A program made the position numbers and the translations under genes. 10,358 bases of DNA from Rhodanobacter sp. UBA5168. Its GTDB lineage: Bacteria; Pseudomonadota; Gammaproteobacteria; Xanthomonadales; Rhodanobacteraceae. The stretch is from positions 16,671 to 27,028 of the forward strand of contig DHXA01000168.1 in the NCBI GenBank assembly GCA_002413455.1, written 5' to 3'. This document shows, one piece after another, positions 1 through 7,494 of this stretch. The notes beneath the pieces were generated by a model that saw only the letters and a list, made by a program, of their open reading frames with translations, searched no databases and had not been told where the DNA came from. The number at the start of each line of letters is the position of its first letter. The stretch's first letter is position 1.

Positions 1-49
1 GAAGTGCAGAGTCTCGATACGCGCAACAACAAAAGCTGATTGTGGATGC

Positions 50-80
50 GTTGCAGGGCAGGCAGCGCCAGCCCTGCAAC
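50..80 (-). terminator. Perfect hairpin 3' of kbl, possible terminator
   Basis: Positions 50-59 (gttgcagggc) and 71-80 (gccctgcaac) are perfect reverse complements of 10 bp around an 11-nt loop. The hairpin begins 7 nt beyond the kbl stop codon, where a transcription terminator is expected. On the minus strand the next T-rich stretch (TTTTGTTGTTG) starts only about 15 nt past the stem. It is therefore not a textbook intrinsic terminator. It could be a weak or bidirectional terminator or a 3'-end-protecting stem. Confidence 0.5.
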
Positions 81-86
81 GTCATG

Positions 87-1286
87 TCAGGCGCCGATCA
101 CACCCAATTTCCGACCCACCTTGGTGAACGCGGCAATCGTGTGGTCGAGGTGCTCGCGGGTATGTGCGGCGCTCATCTGCGTACGGATGCGCGCCTGACC
201 CTGCGGCACCACCGGGTAGAAGAAACCGGTGACGTAAATGCCTTCCTCCAGCAATGCGGCGGCCATCGCCTGCGCCTTCGGCGCGTCGTAGATCATCACC
301 GGCACGATCGGATGCACGCCCGGCTTGATGTCGAAGCCGGCGGCGGTCATCTGCTCGCGAAAGTAGCGCGTGTTTTCCTTGAGCCTTTCGCGCAGGTCGC
401 CGGCGCTGGCCAGCATGTCGAATACCTTGATTGCGGCGGCGACCACGTGCGGCGGCAACGAGTTGGAGAATAGATACGGACGCGAGCGCTGGCGCAGCAG
501 CTCGACCACTTCCTTGCGGCCGGTGGTGAAGCCGCCCAGGGCGCCGCCGAGCGCCTTGCCGAGAGTGCCGGTGAAGATGTCGATCCTGTCCATCACTCCG
601 TGCACTTCAGCCGCACCGCGGCCGGTATCGCCAAGGAAGCCGGTGCAGTGGCACTCGTCGATGTGCACCATGGCGTCGTACTTCGCCGCCAGCGCGGTGA
701 TCTGGTCGAGTTTCGCGATGAAGCCGTCCATGGAGAACGTGCCATCGGTGCTGATCAGCTTGGTGCGCGCACCGGCCGCATCGGCAGCCTGCAACTGCTT
801 TTCCAGATCGACCATGTCGCTGTTTGCATAGCGGAAGCGTTTGGCCTTGCACAGGCGGATGCCGTCGATGATCGAGGCGTGGTTCAGCGCGTCGGAGATC
901 ACGGCGTCTTCCTCACCCAGCAGCGGCTCGAACAGGCCACCATTGGCATCGAAGCAGGCGGCGTAGAGGATGGTGTCCTCGGTACCGAAGAACGCGGCGA
1001 TCTTCGCCTCCAGTTGCTTGTGCAGGTCCTGCGTGCCACAAATGAAGCGCACGCTGGCCATGCCGAAACCGTGTGTGTCCAGCGCGTCCTTCGCTGCCTG
1101 GATCACTTCAGGGTTGTCGGCCAGGCCAAGATAGTTGTTGGCGCAGAAGTTCAGTACCTTGCGACCACCTTCCAGCTCGATCTCGGCGGACTGTGGCGAA
1201 GTGATGATGCGCTCCGCTTTGAACAGGCCCTGTTCGCGGATGGATTCGAGTTCGCTGGCGTAGCGCGCCTTGGCTGAGTAGCTCAT
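87..1286 (-). CDS. kbl: Glycine C-acetyltransferase (2-amino-3-ketobutyrate CoA ligase)
   Basis: PLP-dependent alpha-oxoamine synthase. With threonine dehydrogenase it degrades threonine: 2-amino-3-ketobutyrate plus CoA gives glycine plus acetyl-CoA, in the cytosol. The 399-residue product matches the usual length (E. coli Kbl is 398) and aligns along its whole length with the E. coli protein from memory. Visible active-site residues are His136 (stacks on PLP, in DALNHAS), Asp210 and His213 (in DECHCTGF), the Schiff-base Lys244 (in [10 protein letters not shown]) and Arg368 (substrate carboxylate, in ARIRTQ). The frame opens 30 nt earlier at an ATG at 1316. I chose 1286 because it gives the family N-terminus and follows a weak GGAA at 6 nt. 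A TACAAT -10-like hexamer also overlaps the upstream ATG. Residue 214 is Cys where E. coli has Ala. No tdh is seen in the 86 bp left downstream, so its usual partner is either past the edge or elsewhere. Confidence 0.96.
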   Translation of the reverse strand: MSYSAKARYASELESIREQGLFKAERIITSPQSAEIELEGGRKVLNFCANNYLGLADNPEVIQAAKDALDTHGFGMASVRFICGTQDLHKQLEAKIAAFFGTEDTILYAACFDANGGLFEPLLGEEDAVISDALNHASIIDGIRLCKAKRFRYANSDMVDLEKQLQAADAAGARTKLISTDGTFSMDGFIAKLDQITALAAKYDAMVHIDECHCTGFLGDTGRGAAEVHGVMDRIDIFTGTLGKALGGALGGFTTGRKEVVELLRQRSRPYLFSNSLPPHVVAAAIKVFDMLASAGDLRERLKENTRYFREQMTAAGFDIKPGVHPIVPVMIYDAPKAQAMAAALLEEGIYVTGFFYPVVPQGQARIRTQMSAAHTREHLDHTIAAFTKVGRKLGVIGA

Positions 1287-1314
1287 GGGGAATTCCAACG
1301 GTGGGCAAAGCGCC

Positions 1315-1320
1315 ATTGTA
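1315..1320 (-). promoter_or_regulatory. Candidate -10 element upstream of kbl
   Basis: The minus strand reads TACAAT here, five of six matches to the sigma-70 -10 consensus. It lies about 29 nt before the chosen kbl start, which would give a short leader. I see no convincing -35 at 16-18 nt, so kbl might instead be read through from the DUF748 gene that ends 78 bp upstream. The element is a weak, position-supported guess. Confidence 0.25.
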
Positions 1321-1364
1321 GGACGCCAGCCGATCGTCGCGCATGCGGTCGGGCTGCTCAGCGA

Positions 1365-4300
1365 TCAATGCAGACCGAAATCCGCGCGGGTGCCCTTGCC
1401 CTTGTCGGCGATGCCCTTGTCGGCGATGCCCTTGGCGTCGAGCCGAGGTGGCTTGATCGCGACCCGTTTGTCGTCCAGCTTGCCGTGCAACCAGTCCTGC
1501 ACGGCGGCGGCACGGCGTTCGGCCAGCGCGCGCATCGCGGCGGCGTCCGAACTCACGTGGGTTTCCAGCAGGCTGCGCATCTCGTCTGGTTCCAGCGACT
1601 TGCTGAGGCCGAGGATGTTCTTTGGTTTTTCGAAATCGGCATGCCGGTACGCACGCCGCAGGTAACGTTCGTACTCATCGGGTGTCACGATTACTTCGGC
1701 CAGCGTTGCCGCCGAGGCATCCGCAGCGATCTTGTCGTCCGACTCGTGAGCCAGCTTCTCGCGGTGGATCTGCTCGTCCACTGTCACCTTGCGCAAGCCG
1801 GCTTCGTCCAGCGACGGATCCACCCGGCCGCTGATGTCCAGCGTGAGTGCGGGTTTGTGGCCGAGCATCTGCACGATCTGTCCCAAGCGACTCTTGGCGG
1901 CTCCATCCAGCACGGCCGAACCCGGCGCGAACTCGACGTAGCCGAGATCTTCGTGGCCGCCGCCGAACGCCGAGGCGAGCAGGCGGAACGGTGCGGTGGC
2001 CGCCTTGGCGATGAGGTTGCCGAATGCGCGCATGATCATGCCGCCGAGGCTGAACTGCGGATCGTTCAGCGAGCCGGATACCGGCACGTTCACGTCGATA
2101 TTGCCTTCGGTGTCTTTCAGCAAGGCCACCGCCAGCTTCACCGGCAAGTGCGATATCCCGGGGCTGTCCATGCGGTCGCCGAACGTCAGCTGGGTGATGA
2201 AGATGTGGTTGTCGGCGTTGAGCTTGCCCTGGTCCAGCAGGTAGTGCACATCGGCCGTCAGCTTGCCCTTGGTGATGGGGTAGCCGGTGTACTTGCCCGA
2301 GTAGGTACTGAGCCGGGTCAGCTCGATGTCGGTCGCCTTGCCCTTGATGTCGAGAGAGGCCACCGGCACCAGCGGGTTGATGTTGCCGCTGATGTCCACA
2401 GGCGAGGCGTCGTCCAGTTTCGCCTGCGCCGCGAGTTCTGCCGGTGGCTCGCCGGCGATGGTGCCGAACGCACCGATGTGGCCGTTGAGGCTGGTGAGGT
2501 TGGCGGTGTAGTTGGGCTTGATGAAGTTGTCGGTGTAGTTGAGCTGGCCATTGACGAGACTGATTTCGCCGATATGGATATCGGCTGCCGGCGCGCTGGA
2601 TGCCGCTGCCGGCGCTTTCGGCAACGCCGGTGCATGGTTGCCGGCACGGGTCACCGACACCGGCGCCTGCTCGCCATGGGCGACCACGTCGGACAGGTTC
2701 AGCCGTCCGTTGCTGTTGACGATGACGCGGGCGTAGAACGCATCCAGTGCCAACCCGCCAATATGCACGCGCGGCGCACCGCGGCCATAGCGAAGATCGA
2801 TGCGAGAGCCAGTCAACGAGCGCCAGCGCAAGAGGTCGTCGCCGGTGAGTTTGTCCTGCACGCGCACGCGTTCGAAAGCGGCATGACCGTTGTAGTCGAA
2901 CCTGGGCTCGGCCCGGCGACCGTCGTAATGCAGCTTGCCATCACTGCTGAGGCGCGCGCTGGTGACTTGCACGTTCAGCGGTACATCGGCGTAAGGCACG
3001 AAACCGGCGACATCCAGCCGCTTGGTGATCAGCTGCAGGTCGGCCACCGTGGGCAGCGGCTGCAGCGTACCGGTGGTGGCGAAGCTGCCCCTGCCGATAT
3101 GGCCTTCCAGCTCGATCCGGCGTGGCTGGTCAAACTTGTCGTTGAGCCCGTCGACGCTGCCGTTGAGAGCATCGACGAGCAACTGCGTCGGCTTGGCACC
3201 GTCGACGCTGCGATCGGTGAGGCGCAATGAGCTTTGCGCGAGGCCAAGTCGGGCAACGCTCCAGCGCCAGGCTGGACTCTCGTCTCCTTTGACGGGCGGG
3301 GAGGGCTTGCCGGCGAACAGGCTGGCCAGGTTGATCCGGTCGTCGTGCTCGCGCACTGCGTCTACCTGCAGACCGTTCGCTGTGACCTTGCCCAGTTGCG
3401 CGTGGCGGGTAGCCAGGTCGATGCGGGTGATGCCGACATCCAGCTTGCGCCAGGTCACCGGTGTGGCCAGCCCCTTGGCCTGCGGTTCCAGTGCGAAGTC
3501 GCTGATGCCGAGCTGGGCCGGTTCGATGTGCACGTTGAATGCTTTGCCCCAGTCCAGTCGCAGCTGGCCGCTGGCGTCGAGCTTGCCTTTCGCGATGCGC
3601 GCCGCGATGTCGGATGCGGCGAGCGCCTGCAGCGGTACGAGTACCACCTGTTTCAGGTCGAGCGCGCCGGCATAGTGGCTGGCGGCGAGATCGACATCGC
3701 CATGCACGTGGAGGCTGCCGCCGGCGAGTTGGCTGGCCAGATCGAGTTTGCCGGGCGGTCCGGCGAGCGTGCCCAGGCCCAGCAGACTGCCGTGCAATTG
3801 GGTCAGCAGCAACCTCGCGTGGTTGGCATCGGTGTAGGTGAGCGCGCTGTCCTGCAGCGTGAGCGCGGCGATGTGCAGATCGGTGAGTGGCGTCTTTTCG
3901 GTGCCTGCGGTAGAAGCGGGTGCGCTGGTGAGCGCATCGAAATTGCTGTGGCCACCGGCATGCTGTGTATATAACAGCGCGGCGCGCTCCAGTTTCATGG
4001 CACCGAAGTGGTAGTGCGAGGCCAGCGGCTGCACATCGGCCAGCTCGATGCTGCCGCGTCCGAGCCTGGCAATGGCCTCGCCCTGGCTGCTATCGAGCGC
4101 GAAGTCATCCAACTGCAGGTTGCCAGTGAGTTGCAGTTGCGGGGTCGGCTGCGCCTGCACGAAATGCAGGGTCAGCTTGCCGCTGAGCAAACCCTTGGGA
4201 ATCGCCACCGGCATGGCCGTCGGCACGTAGGCGAGGTAGCGCGGCAGGTCGAGCCGGTCGAGCTGGAAGCCGATGGTGGACTCACGATTGCTGGCGAACG

Positions 4301-4997
4301 GCTTGCTCTGGCCGTCGATGCGCAGCGGGCTGCCGTCGACCATCACGGCCAGCAGCGGCTGCACGAAGATGTCGGTGGAACTGGGCAGGTTGGCCAGGAA
4401 CGGGATGCCCAGTTCGAGCTTCTCGAGGTGGTGCTGCGCGCCCAGCAGGCGGTCGTCAAAATGGATGTCACCGCCGTGGATGCTGATGTTGGAGAGCGAG
4501 AAACGGGCCGGCTGGCTGTCCTGCGGCGCCGGCTTCGCGGTGAGGCGTTCGACCAGGTCGGTGAAGTTGAAACGCTGGTCCTTGCCTCGCGTGATGGTGA
4601 TCCGCGGCTGATCGAGCCGTAGTTCGTCCAGCACCGGGGCAAGGCGAAACAGCGAACCCCACGACGCATTGAGCGTGAGCTGGTCGATGTCGACGAACGG
4701 AGTCTGGCCGTCCGCCTCGGGCAGATGCAGCTTGCCGACCCGCAGGTTCAGCGTGAATGGATTGAAGCGCACCTGGCCCAGGCTGAGCGGGCGCCCGAGC
4801 ATCGCCACCGAATGGTTCTGCAGGTAGCCGCGCAACAGCGGCGGGACGGCAAGGAAACCGAGCAGTGCGTAGACCAGCAACAGCGCCGCGACCACGATGA
4901 CGTTGCGCCGGGCGCGATGCGAACGGGATAGTGCCTGCGCGCGCATGCGCAAGGAGTCCCAGAACACAGGCAGGCGCGGCAAGCTCGACCTGGACAT
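1365..4997 (-). CDS. DUF748 / AsmA-like inner-membrane-anchored protein
   Basis: The product has 1210 residues. A basic N-terminus (RSHRARR) precedes one hydrophobic segment at about 32-55. A long repetitive beta-rich region follows, with recurring phrases such as LxLGxxRFNPFTLxL, LDELRLDQPRI and DISGNINPL. This is the pattern of DUF748 proteins in the wider AsmA-like group (TamB, YdbH, YhdP), which are anchored in the inner membrane and span or act in the periplasm, often in lipid transport or envelope integrity. Near the C-terminus, about 1021-1057 (FAPGSAVL, then LTLDISGRVD) resembles the first half of an OmpA-like domain, and about 1153-1186 (LAERRAAAVQDWL) its last half. The extreme end carries the repeat KGIADKGIADKGKG. 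The frame stays open upstream to 5216, but only antisense to the small plus-strand ORF. The start at 4997 is preferred because AGGGAG (5008-5003) lies 5 nt before it and the membrane anchor follows. The exact function is unknown. Confidence 0.85.
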   Translation of the reverse strand: MSRSSLPRLPVFWDSLRMRAQALSRSHRARRNVIVVAALLLVYALLGFLAVPPLLRGYLQNHSVAMLGRPLSLGQVRFNPFTLNLRVGKLHLPEADGQTPFVDIDQLTLNASWGSLFRLAPVLDELRLDQPRITITRGKDQRFNFTDLVERLTAKPAPQDSQPARFSLSNISIHGGDIHFDDRLLGAQHHLEKLELGIPFLANLPSSTDIFVQPLLAVMVDGSPLRIDGQSKPFASNRESTIGFQLDRLDLPRYLAYVPTAMPVAIPKGLLSGKLTLHFVQAQPTPQLQLTGNLQLDDFALDSSQGEAIARLGRGSIELADVQPLASHYHFGAMKLERAALLYTQHAGGHSNFDALTSAPASTAGTEKTPLTDLHIAALTLQDSALTYTDANHARLLLTQLHGSLLGLGTLAGPPGKLDLASQLAGGSLHVHGDVDLAASHYAGALDLKQVVLVPLQALAASDIAARIAKGKLDASGQLRLDWGKAFNVHIEPAQLGISDFALEPQAKGLATPVTWRKLDVGITRIDLATRHAQLGKVTANGLQVDAVREHDDRINLASLFAGKPSPPVKGDESPAWRWSVARLGLAQSSLRLTDRSVDGAKPTQLLVDALNGSVDGLNDKFDQPRRIELEGHIGRGSFATTGTLQPLPTVADLQLITKRLDVAGFVPYADVPLNVQVTSARLSSDGKLHYDGRRAEPRFDYNGHAAFERVRVQDKLTGDDLLRWRSLTGSRIDLRYGRGAPRVHIGGLALDAFYARVIVNSNGRLNLSDVVAHGEQAPVSVTRAGNHAPALPKAPAAASSAPAADIHIGEISLVNGQLNYTDNFIKPNYTANLTSLNGHIGAFGTIAGEPPAELAAQAKLDDASPVDISGNINPLVPVASLDIKGKATDIELTRLSTYSGKYTGYPITKGKLTADVHYLLDQGKLNADNHIFITQLTFGDRMDSPGISHLPVKLAVALLKDTEGNIDVNVPVSGSLNDPQFSLGGMIMRAFGNLIAKAATAPFRLLASAFGGGHEDLGYVEFAPGSAVLDGAAKSRLGQIVQMLGHKPALTLDISGRVDPSLDEAGLRKVTVDEQIHREKLAHESDDKIAADASAATLAEVIVTPDEYERYLRRAYRHADFEKPKNILGLSKSLEPDEMRSLLETHVSSDAAAMRALAERRAAAVQDWLHGKLDDKRVAIKPPRLDAKGIADKGIADKGKGTRADFGLH
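1401..1430 (-). repeat. Two perfect 15-bp tandem copies in the DUF748 C-terminus
   Basis: The plus-strand unit cttgtcggcgatgcc occurs at 1401-1415 and again at 1416-1430, with partial copies on both sides (tgcccttgcc before, cttggcgtcg after). It is in frame and encodes the KGIAD repeat next to the stop codon. The unit length is a multiple of three, so copy-number change would lengthen or shorten the tail without a frameshift. Confidence 0.85.
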
Positions 4998-5099
4998 ACC
5001 GACTCCCTGAGATGCTGAATGGCTTGACTTATCCCTGGTGCGGCCCCCATGCGAAACAGGGGCTGACCTGGCCGAGGAATCTAGACCAACAAGGGAGTT
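4998..5099 (-). promoter_or_regulatory. Leader of the DUF748 gene with a possible SD-sequestering pair
   Basis: This is the only non-coding stretch before the DUF748 start. The Shine-Dalgarno AGGGAGT (minus strand 5008-5002) is perfectly complementary over 7 nt to ACTCCCT (minus strand 5098-5092). If transcription starts upstream of 5098, that pairing could mask the ribosome site. A weak sigma-70-like pair on the minus strand (TTTCGC, 17 nt, GATAAG, around 5055-5027) would start inside the leader and remove the pairing. Both assignments are tentative. Confidence 0.25.
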
Positions 5100-5117
5100 C
5101 CCCGGCTCTGCCGGGGA
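5099..5117. repeat. GC-rich hairpin, left copy of a pair
   Basis: ccccggc (5100-5106) and gccgggg (5110-5116) form a perfect 7-bp stem with a TCT loop, extended by one t-a pair at 5099/5117. A close relative with a TTT loop lies at 5388-5400, and the two bracket the small plus-strand ORF. There is no T-run on either side, so it is a poor intrinsic terminator. It could be a terminal hairpin of a small element or a REP-like unit. Confidence 0.6.
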
Positions 5118-5141
5118 GGCAGTAGAGGTTTGGCGTTTACA

Positions 5142-5208
5142 GGAGTCCATCGGGGAAACTACGGCTCGTGAGCCGCCAAGCACACGAGAGGAGAGTCCGC
5201 CGATGGAC
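5142..5208 (+). promoter_or_regulatory. Structured leader that can pair with the small-ORF start codon
   Basis: gtccatcgg (5145-5153) is perfectly complementary to ccgatggac (5200-5208), and the second arm contains the ATG of the small ORF (5203-5205). Enclosed by this 9-bp stem are a hairpin cggct-cgtg-agccg (5162-5175) and the Shine-Dalgarno agaggagag (5187-5195). A second pairing, ctcgtg (5165-5170) with cacgag (5183-5188), excludes that hairpin and reaches the edge of the Shine-Dalgarno. Such mutually exclusive stems around a ribosome site suggest translational control or a structured RNA. I recognise no known riboswitch family. A TTTACA hexamer (5136-5141) could be a -35, but no good -10 follows. 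Confidence 0.4.
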
Positions 5209-5316
5209 GAGTACAAGCTTAAATTACACGCAATGGGAGTGCCTTTACCACGTGGTACTCATCCCGAAGTGGTTGTACGTCGAAAGTATCTGAGAGAGGT
5301 GCTCCACCCAGCGTAG
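5203..5316 (+). CDS. Small ORF, 37 residues, unknown function
   Basis: This short ORF is read opposite to every large gene in the window. It starts at ATG 5203 with a consensus AGGAG (5189-5193) 9 nt upstream, a far better start than the in-frame ATG at 5038, which has no visible ribosome site and runs through the leader stems. The peptide is soluble and basic: it opens MDEYKLKLHAMG, continues with VPLPRGTHPE, then a basic stretch VVVRRKYLREV, and ends HPA. It has no membrane segment or signal peptide. Composition is about 50% GC overall, and 17 of 37 sense codons end in G or C. Codons such as TTA, AAA, AGA and CCT are unlike the neighbours, which points to transfer or a different selective history. 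It could be a real microprotein, a truncated end of a larger mobile-element protein, or a coding-like part of a structured RNA. I do not recognise it. Confidence 0.45.
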   Translation: MDEYKLKLHAMGVPLPRGTHPEVVVRRKYLREVLHPA

Positions 5317-5318
5317 GG

Positions 5319-5335
5319 GGCCCAACCAGAGGGCC
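5319..5335 (+). other. Short hairpin just after the small ORF
   Basis: ggccc (5319-5323) pairs with gggcc (5331-5335) across a 7-nt loop, 2 nt beyond the TAG stop of the small ORF. A second short stem, cgct/agcg (5358-5361 with 5365-5368), follows. No T-run is present. The stems may mark the 3' part of the same structured transcript. Confidence 0.3.
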
Positions 5336-5383
5336 GCGCCAGCGACCCCGCCCAAGTCGCTTTGAGCGGCTCACACAACCAAA

Positions 5384-5403
5384 GCCCCCGGCTTTGCCGG
5401 AGG
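5384..5403 (-). terminator. GC hairpin after the kinase operon, right copy of a pair
   Basis: ccggc (5388-5392) pairs with gccgg (5396-5400) around a TTT loop, with two further C-G pairs outside one mismatch (5385-5386 with 5402-5403). On the minus strand it starts 4 nt after the stop of the hybrid kinase and is followed by GGCTTTGGTTG. It is a plausible, modest intrinsic terminator for the kinase operon. It shares core sequence and orientation with the hairpin at 5100-5116. Confidence 0.5.
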
Positions 5404-5407
5404 ATAC

Positions 5408-7492
5408 TCACCCCAGGTGGCTTGAGTTCTCGAGCCAGCGGTCGGCCGCGGCGATGGCTTCCTGCAGGCGTGCCGGCGTAAACGGCTTGGTAAGGATGAT
5501 CACTCCCTCCGGCGCCCCGTTGACCACATCGGTCTCGGCATAGCCGGTGATGATCACGGCAGGCAGCTGCGGCTTGTCGGCGCGCAGCCGTCGAACCACC
5601 TCGGTACCCGAGACCAACGGCATCGCATAGTCGCTCACGACAAGGTCAATCTTGGCGAGGTCCTGGTGCTGCAGCTCGGCCACCTGGGCGCCGTCGGCCG
5701 CCGTTGTGACGTGGTGGCCCAGATCGGAAAGAAGGGCGGCGGTTGCCACGCGTACGCCTTCGTGATCGTCGACCAGCAGAATATTTCGGAGGCGCGGGGC
5801 GGCCTCCTCAGCCGCATCGACGTGAGTCACACCACCGGCGAGGGCCCTCGTCGCCGGCGCGCGCGGCAGCCAGATTGTCACGCGGGTACCGCGACCCAGC
5901 TCGCTTTCGATGTGCAAGGTGCCCCCCGACTGCTGCGCAAAACCATAGACCATGCTGAGCCCGAGGCCGGTGCCTTTGCCCACCGCCTTGGTGGTGAAGA
6001 ACGGTTCGGCCACACGGTCCAGGAGGTCGGTCGGAATGCCGCTACCCGTATCGGCTACTGAAACCACCACGTAATTCCCCGCCGTCAGGCCGGTTTCGTC
6101 CTCGCCACTGACCGTCGCGTTGCGGCCGCTTATGCGGATGGTGCCGCCCTCGGGCATGGCGTCGCGCGCGTTGATGGCGAGATTCATCAGAGTCAGTTCC
6201 AGCTGTGCTTCGTCGGCGTAGGGCCACCACAGGTCGGCAGGCAGATCCCACTCCAACATCACCAACCCGCCTAGCGTGTGTGCCAATAGCTGGTTGACCG
6301 CGCTGGAGAGCGCGTGCAGCTCGACGTGCGCCGGCTCCAGGTTCTGCTTGCGTGCGAATGCCAGCAGGCGGGAGACCACCTCGCTACCCTGCTGCGCCGC
6401 ATGCCGGATCATGTCGAGGATCGTGCGATGTTCTGTTGCGAGCCGGGCGCGCCGTTCCAGCAATTCCAGCCCGCTGAGTACGGCGGCGAGCAGGTTGTTG
6501 AAGTCGTGCGCGATGCCGCCGCTGAGCTGGCCGATGGCGTCCATCTTGCGCACGTGCAGAAGCTGCGATTCGAGCTCCTTGCGCTCGCTGACGTCGAGCA
6601 GCGTGCCGGCGTATTCTTCCGCACCACTCACACCGTCGCGCAACAGCACCGCCTGGGCAAGAAAGTGCTTGTAGGCTCCGTCAGCGCATAACCAGCGATA
6701 TTCCACCGAGTAGCCGCCACCATCGCGAGCGTCCTCGAAAATGGCGACCGCCCGCTCGCGATCGTCAGGGTGCAGGCGATCGTGCCACAAGGTGGGTGTG
6801 GCGAGAATCTCCTTGAAGTCGAATCCCGTGAGCAAACGAAAATTGCCTGTGATGAATTTGGGGATGCGCGGCGAAGCTTGCGGATCTTCGAGGTAGAGAA
6901 TGATCGGCAGCGATTCGATGATGACCGCGTGATGCTGTTCCGAGCGGCGCAACTCCTGCTCGGCAAGCAACAGCTCGGCGTTGGCGTGCAGGTTGGCGTC
7001 GAGCAACTGCTGCTCCTGCTGCGCCTTGCGCCGGATTTCGCGCGTCATCTGAAACAGGTCGACGAATACTGCTGCCTTGGAGCGCAGCACGATCGGCTCG
7101 ACCGGCTTGAACACGTAATCGACGGCGCCCATCGAGTAGCCGAGCATCAGGTGTTCGTGTTCCTTGTTGATCGCCGAAAGAAAGATGATCGGGATGCGCT
7201 TGGTCTGCTCGCGACCGCGGATGATGCGCGCGGTTTCGTAGCCGTCCATGCCTGGCATATAGACGTCCAGAAGAATGACCGCGAACTCCCCCTTGAGCAG
7301 GTGGCGCAACGCATCCTCGCCAGACCTGGCCAGCACCACATCGCCGATATCATCCAGCACGGTCTGGATGGCCAGCAGGTTGCGCTCGTCGTCATCGACG
7401 ACCAGGATGCGTGCCCGCTCGAGTGCGTCAGGCGGTGCACGGTGATCGCCGTGCGTGGCGTGAGTGCTGGTTGACAGCATTTCGGAATCCAT
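5408..7492 (-). CDS. Hybrid histidine kinase, REC-PAS-HisKA-HATPase-REC
   Basis: This is a cytoplasmic signal-transduction kinase of 694 residues with no membrane segment. Domains in order: receiver 1 (about 27-145; acidic pocket Asp33-35, phospho-acceptor Asp76 in [11 protein letters not shown], Lys129 in VFKP); a helical linker to about 185; a PAS fold (about 188-302, with HPDDRERA and DVSERKELE at its end); HisKA with the phosphorylated His329 in GGIAHDFNN; HATPase_c with N box around 437-446 ([10 protein letters not shown]), G1 DTGSGI 481-486, F box EPFFTTK 496-502 and G2 GKGTGLGL 505-512; and receiver 2 (about 570-685; Asp575-576, Asp621, Lys669). All key residues are present, so kinase and both receivers should be active. 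The frame is open 41 codons further upstream inside the preceding kinase gene. The start at 7492 is chosen because GGGGAAG lies 7 nt before it and it follows the upstream stop by 2 nt. The N-terminal receiver suggests control by phosphorylation from another kinase, plausibly the coupled upstream one (inference). Confidence 0.93.
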   Translation of the reverse strand: MDSEMLSTSTHATHGDHRAPPDALERARILVVDDDERNLLAIQTVLDDIGDVVLARSGEDALRHLLKGEFAVILLDVYMPGMDGYETARIIRGREQTKRIPIIFLSAINKEHEHLMLGYSMGAVDYVFKPVEPIVLRSKAAVFVDLFQMTREIRRKAQQEQQLLDANLHANAELLLAEQELRRSEQHHAVIIESLPIILYLEDPQASPRIPKFITGNFRLLTGFDFKEILATPTLWHDRLHPDDRERAVAIFEDARDGGGYSVEYRWLCADGAYKHFLAQAVLLRDGVSGAEEYAGTLLDVSERKELESQLLHVRKMDAIGQLSGGIAHDFNNLLAAVLSGLELLERRARLATEHRTILDMIRHAAQQGSEVVSRLLAFARKQNLEPAHVELHALSSAVNQLLAHTLGGLVMLEWDLPADLWWPYADEAQLELTLMNLAINARDAMPEGGTIRISGRNATVSGEDETGLTAGNYVVVSVADTGSGIPTDLLDRVAEPFFTTKAVGKGTGLGLSMVYGFAQQSGGTLHIESELGRGTRVTIWLPRAPATRALAGGVTHVDAAEEAAPRLRNILLVDDHEGVRVATAALLSDLGHHVTTAADGAQVAELQHQDLAKIDLVVSDYAMPLVSGTEVVRRLRADKPQLPAVIITGYAETDVVNGAPEGVIILTKPFTPARLQEAIAAADRWLENSSHLG

Positions 7493-7494
7493 GA

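Noticed and set aside
1368..3230. 620-codon plus-strand ORF opposite the DUF748 gene
   Set aside because: It is a GC-skew shadow of the minus-strand gene. The translation has no recognisable domain, and the minus frame gives a coherent DUF748 protein.
5038..5202. Earlier ATG at 5038 for the small plus-strand ORF (92 residues)
   Set aside because: No ribosome site is visible before it, and the added residues read through the hairpin and the leader stems. The internal ATG at 5203 has a consensus AGGAG at 9 nt.
4998..5216. In-frame N-terminal extension of the DUF748 protein to an ATG at 5216
   Set aside because: The extension is low-complexity, runs through the hairpin and antisense to the small ORF, and lacks the family N-terminus. 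The start at 4997 has a good Shine-Dalgarno and is followed by the membrane anchor.
5142..5316. Direct assignment of the island to an IscB/ISC (omega-RNA/HEARO) element
   Set aside because: The architecture is suggestive, but the peptide shows no clear IscB or TnpB motif and I cannot verify the RNA consensus. It is kept only as a testable hypothesis.
5100..5400. The two similar hairpins as a minimal CRISPR array
   Set aside because: The copies are about 288 bp apart, imperfect, and separated by a coding-like segment. There is no regular repeat-spacer pattern and no cas gene.
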